From Meconema thalassinum (lineage: Eukaryota; Arthropoda; Insecta; Orthoptera; Tettigoniidae): DNA of 64,000 nt. The notes under the pieces are model-generated. The model saw only the letters and a list, made by a program, of their open reading frames with translations, was not told the DNA's origin and made no database searches. The DNA lies in NCBI GenBank assembly GCA_946902985.2, contig OX336389.2:147177099-147241098 (forward strand). Reading direction: 5' to 3'. The translations under genes and the position numbers were made by a program. Below are positions 22,142 to 33,000 of this stretch, piece after piece (position 1 is the stretch's first letter; every line of letters begins with the position of its first letter).

Positions 22142-22973
22142 ATGGAAGTATCAGTGACTAGGTATGGTAAGCTTTATGCTTACTATAAAGGATATTCATA
22201 TATTATGAAACGAAGCAATAAAAATGGAAATGTTATTTGGCGCTGTTCAAAGCAACGATCGAAACTGTGTCGAGGAATGCTTAAGACAAAACAATTGGAC
22301 ATACTTTCTTCAAACAATCATGATTGTAAACTTAATAATCACGCTAGTCTAAATGGGTGGAAAACTCAAACCAAAGCAAAAAACCAAGTCCAAGCAAAGA
22401 TAGTGCTGCTCAAGATAATATTAACCTCAAGTTTAATACACTACAACGCACTCATGCTGTTAGCGAGTTGTTTAATGAGAAACCTTTAACACCTCCTGTG
22501 AAACCCATGTTCAGACACGCACCCACATCTCAAAAGCCCTCAACCCTATCAGAGACAATATATCCCATCAAAAAGTTGATGGGGGAAGGTAATGTTGATA
22601 ATAATGACATAACAATGTTAAAGCATTCTAGCACATCTAAAAAGAAGCTTTCACACTATCAAAAGCAACTCAAACCATTGAACAGACTGTGGACATAGGT
22701 GGACATTATAATGGTAATGCTATTAATGATGATGATCATCATTATGAAAATGATTATAATGATGAGGATGATAATCATGATAATGGTGATAATGATGAAC
22801 TGCTTCCCGAGTTTTTGAAACCATTCATAAAAAATAGCAAAGGGAACGATCCTAATATATTAGTCGATCGTCTACAGCTCTTGCATGCCTGTAAACAGGT
22901 TGGCCATATTGGTTATGAGAAAGAGCTATTAAATATAGAAAATAAACTTCGTAAATCTGCTATTATTGTGTGA
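22142..22973 (+). pseudogene. FLYWCH-like zinc-finger protein with Polinton-type C-terminal segment (right copy)
   Basis: The start ATG at 22,142 matches the left-arm start. Here the FLYWCH-like region is unbroken: 'YYKGYSY', W33, C35, C43, H60 and C62 are all present. Two frameshifts, near 22,385-22,400 and 22,660-22,690, move the frame before the acidic segment. There is no insertion before the C-terminal 'NDPNILVDRLQLLHACKQVG', and the stop is TGA at 22,971. Each arm therefore keeps a part that the other has lost. The restored length would be about 280 residues. The gene reads outward from the palindrome centre. Its C-terminal segment has a counterpart at 61,930-62,041 in the Polinton. Confidence 0.7.
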
Positions 22974-23009
22974 TGGTTCCCCTAAAATAATTTTCAACAA
23001 CAGTTTAAG

Positions 23010-23995
23010 AGACAAATCCCAAGAATTTGAGTTCCGGCACAGGTCCCACGTTGAATCAGGTATGTGTGAAAGGAACTATAATGGCTCATCTAATGCCACG
23101 GAGAAGAGCGCTGCAGAAATTCTTTGGATCAGGTCAGTCAAAGAAAGGGGGATGAGGTACACATGTGCTTTCCAATGGGGATGCTAAAACCTTTGCGCAC
23201 TTGAAGAGTTTACAGGTGTATGGGCCTGATATTGAAATTACCCAGGAGGTATGTCTGAACCATGTTGCAAAGAGGCTTGGCCTGGTCCTTCGTAACTTGG
23301 TAAAGGATAGTAGGGTCAAAGGTGAGGCACTTGGGGGTCGAAAGGAAGGTAGTCTGAAGGAAGCCACTATTGTGAAACTCACAAACTATTATCGACATGC
23401 CATTTCCAATAATGCACCTGATACTGAGAAGATGAGACGAGCCATATTTGCTACTGTGAAACACTATGCATCCACAGACACTTTGCCACAGCATAATTAC
23501 TGTCCGGAAGTCATCACATCTTGGTGTTTTTATAATAGGCAGCTAGCTGAGGGAAAGCCTGTCGACAGCCATGATAAAATCAAAACAAAATTGTCCTGGG
23601 AAATTGTTGGGAAAATACTGCCTATTTACCAAAGACTGGCCTCAGATGCCTTGCTGGATAGGTGTAAGAGAGGGAAAACACAAAATGCCAACGAGAGTCT
23701 CCATAGCACTATTTGGCATAACTGCCCTAAAGAGGTCTTCGTTTCAAAGAAGAAGCTGGTTTTAGCAGTTACAAATGCAGTGAGTGAATTTAACATGGGT
23801 TGTGTGAAAACACTAGAAGTGATGCATGACATTAGGCAAGAAGCTATGACAAGACCTTCAGTGAAGATCAGTGAGCAACGTGACCACATACGTCTTCGAC
23901 AGAGCAGAAAAAGGACCACCCCAGGAAATAAAACTGCAAGAAAAAAGAGAAAACTGCTGAACTTGTCCCTAGAAGACAAGGATGAAGAAGTCTGA
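23010..23995 (+). pseudogene. Mutator-like transposase fragment
   Basis: Two overlapping frames. 23,040-23,187 contains 'MCERNYNGSSNATEKSAA' and 'ERGMRYT'. 23,165-23,995 continues with 'LSNGDAKTFAHLKSL', 'CLNHVAKRLG', 'LTNYYRHAI', 'ATVKHYASTD', 'KILPIYQRLASDALLDRC' and 'QNANESLH', ending in a basic tail. This order is that of a transposase-like family widespread in invertebrate genomes (Mutator-like, as I recall it). The Asp in 'NGDAK' is a plausible catalytic acid. The N-terminal part is missing where the palindrome arm ends, and one frameshift lies near 23,165. It would cut and rejoin element ends in the nucleus; it is inactive as it stands. Confidence 0.72.
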
Positions 23996-24565
23996 GGGCC
24001 GTACATATGGTGCAGGGCAGTTCTGATATATGTAACTAACCTCCACCTACAATTGCCGTTTTCTCATGAAGTGATTTTTGGTACATGTAATATCATGAAA
24101 AATGCTCGTTATATTGCAGTTTTGAAGATATTTGGTTCAAAGTTGGTTTGCATATTAAAATATGTATGAAGATTACAATTTGCGCTGGAATTTTTATGTC
24201 AGTGAAAATTAACTGTATTTTTTTTTTGCTTTCAAAAATAAATAATTTTTATTTTTAGGACAAAACATGAATATTATCAATTTGACTATCATTTCTGACT
24301 CTCATATAAAAGGTACATAAAATTACAGAGTAATTTCCATTTGTACATGTATTGTGCTACTGTTTACCAAGTATGGATGAAAATAAGCGAAAACTCCAAC
24401 GCTAGGAACTTTTTTATGACCCTATGTTTTGATAATATTTTTATTATTATTTCAGAAAAGGTTAGAGCAATCAATTTATAATTCAGAATATGCTCTAATT
24501 AGAGGCATATCTACATGTGTTTAAATTTCAAATTGATCTGTCCAGTAGTTTCGGATTTTGGAAAC
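23996..24565. other. Non-coding AT-rich stretch, possible transposase 3' flank
   Basis: No terminal inverted repeat was recognised by eye and there is no gene. Confidence 0.5.
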
Positions 24566-25332
24566 TCACTCATAAGTCCCCTTAAGATCAATATGAATCA
24601 CCACGTGTCTCTTTAAACTGCTTTTCGCAGAAAACATCGCTACGCATGTAGCACAGGCTTTATACCACTATGGATCATCAAGTGCTTCTTCATATCAGCT
24701 TTCCGAGCAAAGTGCGCTCCACATGTACTACAGGAATGTGGCATGAGACCACTATGGATCATCATGTGTTTCTTCATAGAACCTTTCCGAGCAAAGTGCG
24801 CGCCACATGTAGCACAAAAATATGGCTTGAGACCACTATGCATCACCATGTGCGTCTTCACATCACTTTTCCGAGCACAGTGCGCTCCACATGTAGCACA
24901 AGAATGTGGCATGATACCACTATGGATCATCATGTGCTTCTTCATATCAGCTTTACGAGCAAAGTGCGCTCCACATGTAGCACAAGAATGTGGCTTGATA
25001 CCACTATGCAACACCATATGCGTCTTCACATCACCTTTCCGAGCAAAGTGCGCTCCACATGTAGCACAAGAATGTGGCCTGATACCACTATGGATCATCA
25101 AGTGTGTGTTTAAATTTCCATTCTCAGTTAACTTTGCTCCACATGTAATACAGGAATAAAGCCTAATTTCACTATGGATCATCATGTGCCTCTTCAGGTT
25201 ACACGTCATAACAAAGTTTGCTCCACATGTACCACAGGAATGTGGCTTGAGACCACTATGGACCAACATGTGTCTTTTCAAAATCCATGTCCTAGTAAAG
25301 TTTGCTCCGCAGGTTGTACATATGTTAGGCAT
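24566..25332 (-). pseudogene. C2H2 zinc-finger protein, eight fingers plus a ninth out of frame
   Basis: ATG at 25,332 opens 230 codons that are almost entirely C2H2 fingers, with pattern C-x2-CGA-x-F-x8-HM-x2-H and HSG-type linkers. There are eight. Fingers 4-8 are very similar to one another ('CATCGAHFARK'), pointing to recent tandem duplication within the gene. The frame ends at 24,640 after 'SGIKPVLHA'. A ninth finger continues in another frame to a TGA at 24,566, as if about seven bases were lost in the linker. C2H2 arrays usually bind DNA in the nucleus (family knowledge). There is no KRAB, ZAD or BTB domain. It may be a terminal exon of a larger gene or a retrocopy. Confidence 0.75.
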
Positions 25333-26150
25333 CTTTCTTTTATTAGTAATCTCTGAATTAATTCTGGTCGTTTCTGTGAAGAATTCCTAATGTTAGAACA
25401 AGTCAAATACCCACTACCATTATAATATAGAAACTTACATAGCACAATTCCAGATAAGTAAATAGTAATCTTCTGTATTCGTAGACATGGATATAAGTGC
25501 GTATAATGTTGATATTTTGGTTCAGGAAATAACACCCTTTACAATTTCGGTACAATCGTGTTGACCACCTCAAAAGCATTTTATTTCGCTATGTTAGATG
25601 ATCAAGAGAAACGGAATAATAACATTAAGGTCAAGACATCTATTTAGTGAACACTTAACACGTGCTTTTTAAGCAATTTGCATTTATTTGCAAGTTTCCT
25701 TAGATACTAGGAACTGAACTCGTATATACTCATAAATGGAGTGGTGTTCGTGCAATCGATATATATTATACAAACAATACTGTTCTATAATATATGTCAG
25801 TGTTTAGGATTTATAGTTCTTACGGATGAACGTGTTAATCCTTTTATAACAAGAGAAAAGCACTTGTGCCAGTCAACATGATCCTCCAACGTCTCGATTA
25901 AGAGGATAAGTAAAATTGGGTGCTGCTGTATAGTTTTAAGTACGAGAGTTGTGGGGAAGGATCCTATTCACGGGGTATTTGAATAAGCAACCCGCAATCC
26001 ATGGACAAGGCCGTGCGCACTCCCGAACGAGTAAGAGGGCAGAAAGTCGTGTTAGGGCTCAATCGAATGGGCCCGAGATCCAAGATGGGCGGCAATAGAT
26101 TATGTTTTATTTTTATTTTTATTTATTTAATGTTTATCCATTCATCATCA
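25333..26150. other. Non-coding stretch between the zinc-finger frame and a LINE
   Basis: No gene was recognised. AT-rich. If the zinc-finger frame is a terminal exon, its upstream intron would lie here; I could not identify a convincing splice pair. Confidence 0.45.
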
Positions 26151-26153
26151 TCA

Positions 26154-27834
26154 TCATCTTGTACAGTTTCCAGCCCCAGGCTGGGTCTGTTTGGAACATA
26201 AGCCTCGCCACTTAGTCCTTTCTTCCCACCACCTCTCCGCTGTCACTCTGGTCCAGTCCTCGCCTCTCTTCTTGACACATTCATCCACTCCTTTCAGCCA
26301 TCTATCTCTTGGTCTTCCCCTTGGTCGTTTCTTCTGCATCTGCATCTCATGTATCCTCTAGGGAAACTTCATCTCATCCATTCTCTTTAAGTGTCCATAC
26401 CACCTCAGTCTTGATGTCTCAGTCCTACCTTGCAAGGGCTCCTCTTTCACCATTTCCCTGACCTTTTCATTCCTCACCCTGTCTCTTCTTGTTACACCGA
26501 TCCTACTTCGCAGGAACTTCATTTCACCTGCCTGTATTCTGCTTATGTCTCTTTTCTTCATTGTCCACGTTTCTGAAGCATAGGTCAGTATCGTGATATA
26601 GTAGCTTCTGTATAACACTTCCTTGCTTTTTTGTGGGACATTTATTCCACACTAAGCTCCTAATGCTTCTCAGAAATGCTTCTGCCTGTCTGCCACGTTC
26701 CGTAATCTCTTTGTCATTTCTCCCATTTTCCTCCACTATACTTCCCAAGTACTTGAGACTTTCCACCTTCTTCAGCTGTCCACCTCTAAGTGTTATCCCA
26801 CTCATTGGTCTGTCCCTTTTCCTGGTTGTTAACAGCATCTCACATTTACTGATGTTGAACTTCTATCCGTACTCTCCCACTGTTTCTTCCCAAGCCTTCA
26901 GTTGCTCCTGAATTTCCTCCTCCCTGTTTCCCCAGACCATGAGATTATCTGCAAACACCATTGCTTTCATCTTATCTTCTCATATCTTTCCTGCTATCCG
27001 TGTCATTACCTCGTCCATAACCACAATAAAGAGAAGGGGTGACAGCGCACTACCCTGTTTCAGGCCACTCATTTGTCTGAACCAGTCTGTTCTTTCCCCT
27101 CCAACTTTCACACAACTCACACTTCCACAACACCTCTCCTTCACTCTGCCTACAATCCCTTTTTCCACTCCCATGTTTTCCATTGCTTTCCAAACCTTCT
27201 CCCTACACACACTATCATAGGCCTTTTCGATGTCCAGGAAGGCCATCAACAGATCCTCTCCAAATTCGTAGTGGTGTTCCTGGAGCTGTCTCACTGAAAA
27301 TATGAGATCCACTGTTGATCTACCAGGTCTAAAACCATACTGCTCCTCTCTCAATTATTTCTCCACTTTGGCTCGTATTCTACTTTCTAATATCTTTTCA
27401 TATATCTTGGCACAGTGAGGTATGAGAGTGACTCCCCTGTAATTTCTGCACTCCTTTCTGCTTCCTTTCTTAAATATTGGGACAATTAATCCTTTCTTCC
27501 AATCTTCTGGGGTCTCTTTCTCCTTCCATATCACCCTCATCACACGGTACAGCCACTGTTTCCCAAACTCCCCTGTTGCCTTCACCATTTCAACACTCAC
27601 TTCATCCACACCCGGTGCCCTTCCTCCTTTCATCTTGTCTATAGCGATCCCCAGTTCTCTCCAATTCAGGTCCTTTTCCATTCCTGTGTTGTCTTCTCCA
27701 TCTTCCAATACATTGTCTTCCTCCCTATGACCATTTGGATTCAGCAAATCCTCAAAGTACTCTTTCCTCACCGTCTTGAGTGTTTCTTTGTTGTGTACCT
27801 CATTTCCGTTTTTGTCCATCATTACCACATCCTC
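26154..27834 (-). pseudogene. Non-LTR retrotransposon polymerase (RTE-like), 5'-truncated
   Basis: The minus-strand frames are, in order: 27,828-27,355 ('GRAPGVDEVSVEMVKA', 'NYRGVTLIPHCAKIYEKIL'); a stop at 27,355; 27,354-26,980 ('EEQYGFRPGRSTVDLIF', 'FLDIEKAYDSV', 'GLKQGSALSPLLF'); then motif C near 26,945 reading FADN instead of FADD; 26,838-26,524 ('VESLKYLGSIVEENG'); and 26,618-26,154 ('LRWYGHLKRMDE', 'RPRGRPRDRWLKGVDE'). The 3' end near 26,150 carries a short GAT-type tail (catcatcatcat on the plus strand). RTE-type LINEs often end in short tandem repeats. Stops, frameshifts and the lost catalytic Asp make it inactive. Confidence 0.85.
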
Positions 27835-27869
27835 TCACAGACCTCTTCTCTTACTGATGTTTATTCATT

Positions 27870-29740
27870 GATTATTATTATTATTCGATTCGGCCATCTG
27901 TGGACCACGATACTTCAACCGCTTCCGTCCCTGAGCTTTAGTTCTATCCCAGAATTCCCGCATGAATTTTCTGTGAGCCTCCTTTCTTTCATCAGTCCAC
28001 TCTTTCCTTGTTTTCAGCTTTAGCTTTTCTGAGAATCGCCGGTGTGTTCCAAGTTTTCTCTGAAGAGGAGTACGTTCCTGGATGTCTTCAGACGTGATCC
28101 CAACTTCTAGAATACCTCTTTCAATCTCGGTGATTCAAATTCCCTTCGTGTTCTTGTTTATAAACTGGGAAAAGGTACCGTTGGACAGTCTCTCAGAGTT
28201 TATGCGTCTTATGTGGCCATATAAATTAATCCTCCGTTTCCTTACGATGTCGGTTGTCCTTTCCATACATAGGTAGAGTTCGTTGTTGTGCCACCTCCTG
28301 AAATCTCCATTTTCCCTGATTGGTCCCAGTATCTACTTAGAATATTTCGTTCTTTAGTGTCTACGTTTTCAGTCAAACCTTTCCTGTTCAAAGTAAGGCA
28401 TTCTCCTGCGTACAGGACTTCTGGACGAATAACTGAACAATAATGTCTAAGGTTGGCATTGAGTGACACTGATCGTTTATTATAAACATTCCTTGTTGGT
28501 TGGAAAGCAAATTCCACCTTGATGATCCTTGATGTGCATGCTTCTTTCTCAGAATTGTTTGGTGTTATCCACTCACCTAAGTACTTAAACGTATCTGTCC
28601 GTTCGATTATTCCCTGCTCTACAATTAACTCCTAGGGGGTTAGCTTGATGTTAGTTATAAACTCCCTTCTCTGAAAGGAGATCTGGAGACCTGCTTTTCC
28701 TGCTTTGGTTTTAAGTTAGTTTTTTGTTTTTGTAGCAGTTTCTTGGGAATCAGAGAAGATCTCAAGATCATCTGCAAAAGCTAAGCAGTCAAGTGTGAGA
28801 TGCATTCTCTTGCAGCCTATTCTAAGTCCATTCCCGTCCATTTCATTAAATATATCTTTGTGCCATTCTCGGATGACGTTCTCCAGTGCGCAGTTGAAGA
28901 GTAGAGGCGATAGTCCATCTCCTTGCCGAACACCTGTCTTGATTTCGAAGGCGTCTGAAATCTCTCCCCTGAATTTCTCTCAGGAGGTAGTTTTGGTCAA
29001 GGTCTGTTGAATGATTGTCCTCGTTTTGTTATCCAAGCCCATTTCCTTTAGAATTTGGTGGAGTGTATGTCGATCATTAGAATCGTAGGCCTTCTTGAAG
29101 TCACCGAAGGTCACTACAAAATTCCTGTTCCAAATCTTCTGACATGGAAGAATAGATTTAAGGTTATTGATATGCTAGGCACATGAGCGTCCTATTACTA
29201 AAGCCTTCTTGATATTATTCCCAGTTGTGAATCGAATTGTTTTTCAGCTTGTGTTTGAAAGGCTTTTGAGAGAATTTTGTATTTTATCGAGCGGAGCGGG
29301 ATGCCTCGGCAATTGTTTACAACAGCTTTATCACCTTTCTTGTGAAGGAGATAAATTACGGCTGATGTCCAGTCACTTTGGAGTTTCTCGGTTTCCCAGA
29401 TCTCTTAAATGATCTATGTTAGTTTGTCAATCGCCTCATCATCTGTGGATTTCCAGAGTTCGGAAATTATAGTGTGTTTTCCAGGTGCTTTGTTGTTCTT
29501 TAGAGACTGGATTATCTTCCATCTGTTGTGGGTGGAGAGGAGTCTGGTTTGGAGTGGGTGGTGACTTCAATTTTGAATTGTAAATTTGGTTCCTCACAGT
29601 TAAGAAGAGAGTCAAACTACTTTGCAACGATCTGACAGTTGTCCTTACCGCTGTAAGAGAGTTTACCATTGTCATCTCTGAAGTGTAGACTTGGAGAGCA
29701 GTATTTAGTGAGGTTACGTTTGAAGGTTTTATAGAAATCA
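27870..29740 (-). pseudogene. Second LINE polymerase, heavily decayed
   Basis: The 3' end is at the left, with an AAT-type tail (attattattattatt at about 27,871-27,885 on the plus strand). Reading leftward from 29,740: 'NNKAPGKHTIISELWKS' near 29,490-29,440, 'LLHKKGDKAVVNNCRGI' near 29,340, 'GDGLSPLLFNCALENV' near 28,925-28,880, 'CLAFADDLEIF' near 28,785-28,755 (catalytic FADD kept), and 'NANLRHYCSVIRPEVLYA' in the clearer frame 28,517-28,242. The many stops and shifts mean it is old. It abuts the truncated 5' end of the LINE at 26,154-27,834. Confidence 0.75.
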
Positions 29741-29744
29741 TTTA

Positions 29745-30049
29745 TTATTTAATAAATCTGAGGCAATATCGCTCTAAGCAGTCACTTAAAAGATATTTTC
29801 CAAGATCTTAGAACAGCATGAAACGAGACAATCAGATAGGAGAATACCAACCTGGTTTCAGATCATCAAGATCTTGTACTGAAATAATAAAAAACCTTAC
29901 GACCATCCTCCAATACAGCAAGAAATGAGCCAGAAAGTGGGTAGTCAACTTTGTTGACTTCCAAAATGCATATGACTCTGTGGATAGAACAATTCTCTTC
30001 AGAATCCTAGGAGAAATGGGACTTAACAACAAAATCATAAGGTTGGTAC
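29745..30049 (+). pseudogene. Third LINE fragment (RT fingers), interrupted by the Gypsy LTR
   Basis: The plus strand encodes 'IGEYQPGFRSSRSCTEII' near 29,840, then 'VVNFVDFQNAYDSVDR' (RT motif A) and 'GEMGLNNKIIRLV', where the Gypsy 5' LTR begins at 30,050. There is an internal stop near 29,927 and a frameshift before 29,830. It overlaps, in RT order, regions also present in the minus-strand LINE next to it, so it is a separate fragment and not a twin-priming inversion. Confidence 0.75.
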
Positions 30050-33000
30050 TGTACCCGATACCTATTTTAGGCTATCGGCTACGCCAGCTGACATTAAGCT
30101 GTAGTTGAGGTTTTGGAAAGCAAGCCGATAAGATAGCGCATCGATCGCGTCAAGAAGAAAGCCAAGATGACGTAGGAGGTCGAGAATCAAGGAGGCATTG
30201 AAATCTGTAAGAAGATAGAATTATTAATAAAGATGTGAAGCTTTATTGAAATATATATGGGATTATAATAAGTTTAAACAACTTAGAAGAGTATATATGA
30301 CATGCATAATATGTGGAAATAATTTTACGGAAATAAGTTATTGTATAACAGAACAGCCGAGAGGATTCGGGTTCGAGACTATCTTCGTGACGTGGGAGCA
30401 CTATGGTGGGGAGAGTTAGCCACGTGCCGCACGGAACTCATAAGCTGAGACACAGCGCTAAGCAGTTCAGTTGGGCTCTATGAGACGAGCAGTACAGAGC
30501 AGCTCTATAGCACAGCGAGACGGGCATTGAAGGTCACGCAACACACGTAAACCGTCACGGCAAGTGTAGGCGACATTTCTCGTATCACCGAGCAACAGAG
30601 GCCGAGCGGGTCGTTGATACAGGCGACCTAGCCGAGAAGACAATTGTAGATAGCCGGGGTATTTCAAAACCACACTGATCGCATATGAAGACTTTATTTC
30701 AAGCTTCATTTCGACGCTGTTCGAACACAGGCTTTCACAAATAACCTTATAACCATGCTGTTATATAATACATTCAAAGCGACTTTTTACTATTCCAAGT
30801 AAACTGAATGTTTAGCATAGGCTCTGATGAACATTACAGCGTGCATTTATAAGATTTTTATCTTATACAATTTTCACGGATTACATATTATAGACAGATA
30901 CAGGGTGTATCGTAATCTTGAACACTATCTAGTAAAATTTTTATTTTACTCAAGTCGAACTTTGCAGTAAGTTGAGAGTGGACTTACAATTCTCAAACTG
31001 AACATTTATCGGAACAGTGGCGCATATTAGAAGAAGAGTAGGGGGTCCGCTGTTTCCATGAACTTTTCGAGAAGGAGTTGGACGATATCCGCTATGGGTA
31101 ATCAGGGGTTCAACATGATCGAGTAAACGTGAATAGAGACAAGATGGCACCACAGAGCGATGGATTCGGTTCCTGACGAGAGGAGTCCAACAGCTGATTC
31201 GCTTGGGATTTCGAAGGAAATCGTCATTTCATGGATGAAATGATATTCACGCCGATCTTACGAGAAATCTTTAGGTAGGGAAAAACGACGATCTTGGAAA
31301 TTATATTACAACTGATAATGAAAGGTATTGTAAGAGTTCTATCTACCTGATACGATTATTTTCATGAATACTGGGCACACATGTATATTTTTCTAATAGG
31401 AGTGATTTGATTATTAAGACATGGTTTGAATTTATATACTTCGAATTTGCTAGAATATGGAGTGACCATATGATATGGCAGGCATCATTATTCGAAATTC
31501 TCACCGTTGTTTGGCTTTATTAAGCAGATGTTTGGTCTTATAGACATTTTTCCAGCTAGGATATTTCTCATGAATAGTTTTTTTTGTGTAACGAGTATTT
31601 CTAACTCGTGATCTGCAATTGATTATCAGAAACTACTTCGTCAGTTCATTGCATACTAGCGAGTGTGTATTATTCATCAGTAGGGATTTTTTCCATTGGA
31701 TTGTTTGGAGATATTAAGAAGTTATTCACTTTAGTGAATGAACGTCGCTTTTATATGACAACTAGAAACTTGTTGATTCCTTTCTAGTACATTCACTCAT
31801 ATAGCCTACGAGGTGGGGTCCTTCGTATTTATACGATTGTATGGTGGCTACTCACCTTACCCACCGTTCAGGGAACTATCATCCAAGTCGACGGGGCGAG
31901 GTCCTTCGTATTTATACGATTGCACGGTGGTTACACATCTTACTCGCCATTGAGGGACTCATTTTATCATCCGAATGTACACGAGATGTAAGTGAATTAA
32001 ACAAGGAACTACTAGTCACATATCAGTCGAGATTTTGTTAAATAAAGTAACGATAAATGTCAACAGGATTGCATTTAGTAATTCTTGTTTGCCAATCCAA
32101 TATTTTGTTGCTATACTCTTTTGAGAGTAATTTCAATTTAACAGCTGTTACAGCTGATGCTTTGATGATTTTTATAATTGTGTTTGATACCTTTGAGAAG
32201 GATTTAAAGTAATTGAATCTTATAAGATTAATCATTAATGGTCATAATTATTTTAAGGCAGATCAGTATTGCAGATTTTGATGAGAGATTATAGCACATT
32301 GGTGTTTTTCTACGATGTGAATTATGAAACTTGTGAAAGAGAATTTATGCTATTTGAAAGCAAAATATTAAATTACTGAAGTAATGTTTTTCCAATTGTT
32401 TAAGAAGTTGTCTAGAAGTGATCAGAGTAATTACAGTCATTGGAGATTATGTGCGTTAATAATTTGAAGCCATTTATATATTTTTGTAGATCATGCAACG
32501 TGGTTAAGAGAAGTTTGTGATAGGCATTTTGTGGAATTTGCCATTTGATAGTTGCAACGTTGATGATGTATTTTGAAGGCGGACATGAGGTCGTCGTACC
32601 CAGTCTAGCGTATTTGTTGAGATTCATGCTGTATGTGCTGAATATTTATGGAGTTTTGTAGCAATTCTTATATTCAAATGTGATATTTGGAATATTGAAG
32701 AAATATAATGTCGTTGTGGATAGTTAGATCCAACGTGATGTCGTGGAGACAATAATATTTTTGGCATGATAATTAAATACGAGATATAACTTGGAAGTAA
32801 TAAAACTGTAAGACAACGTTCTATAAACCTTATTAAACAATTTGTTAGGAAATTAAACAAGTAAATGAAGTTGATAATACAAGATTTTCTGAAAATAATA
32901 ATTAATGAAATAATAATCTGAGATTTAAGCATATTAACGATCTGACCTAATGAAATAAAAATCAGAATGACTAGATGAAATAATAATCTAAATAACCAGA

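Larger units (their letters stand above)
20825..23003 (+). repeat. Right arm of the large palindrome
   Basis: Reverse-complement partner of 17,110-20,788. It lacks the ~1.4-kb segment of the left arm and its inner array is shorter. Homology ends near 23,003 ('cccctaaaataattttc'), directly before sequence encoding a Mutator-like transposase. Confidence 0.88.

Noticed and set aside
24670..25159. Plus-strand frames with repeated Cys/Thr/Met motifs
   Set aside because: They are antisense shadows of the C2H2 finger array on the minus strand.
27870..30049. A second twin-priming inversion between the minus LINE (27.9-29.7 kb) and the plus RT fragment (29.7-30.05 kb)
   Set aside because: Both parts contain overlapping RT regions and no target duplication was found, so they are better read as two separate fragments.
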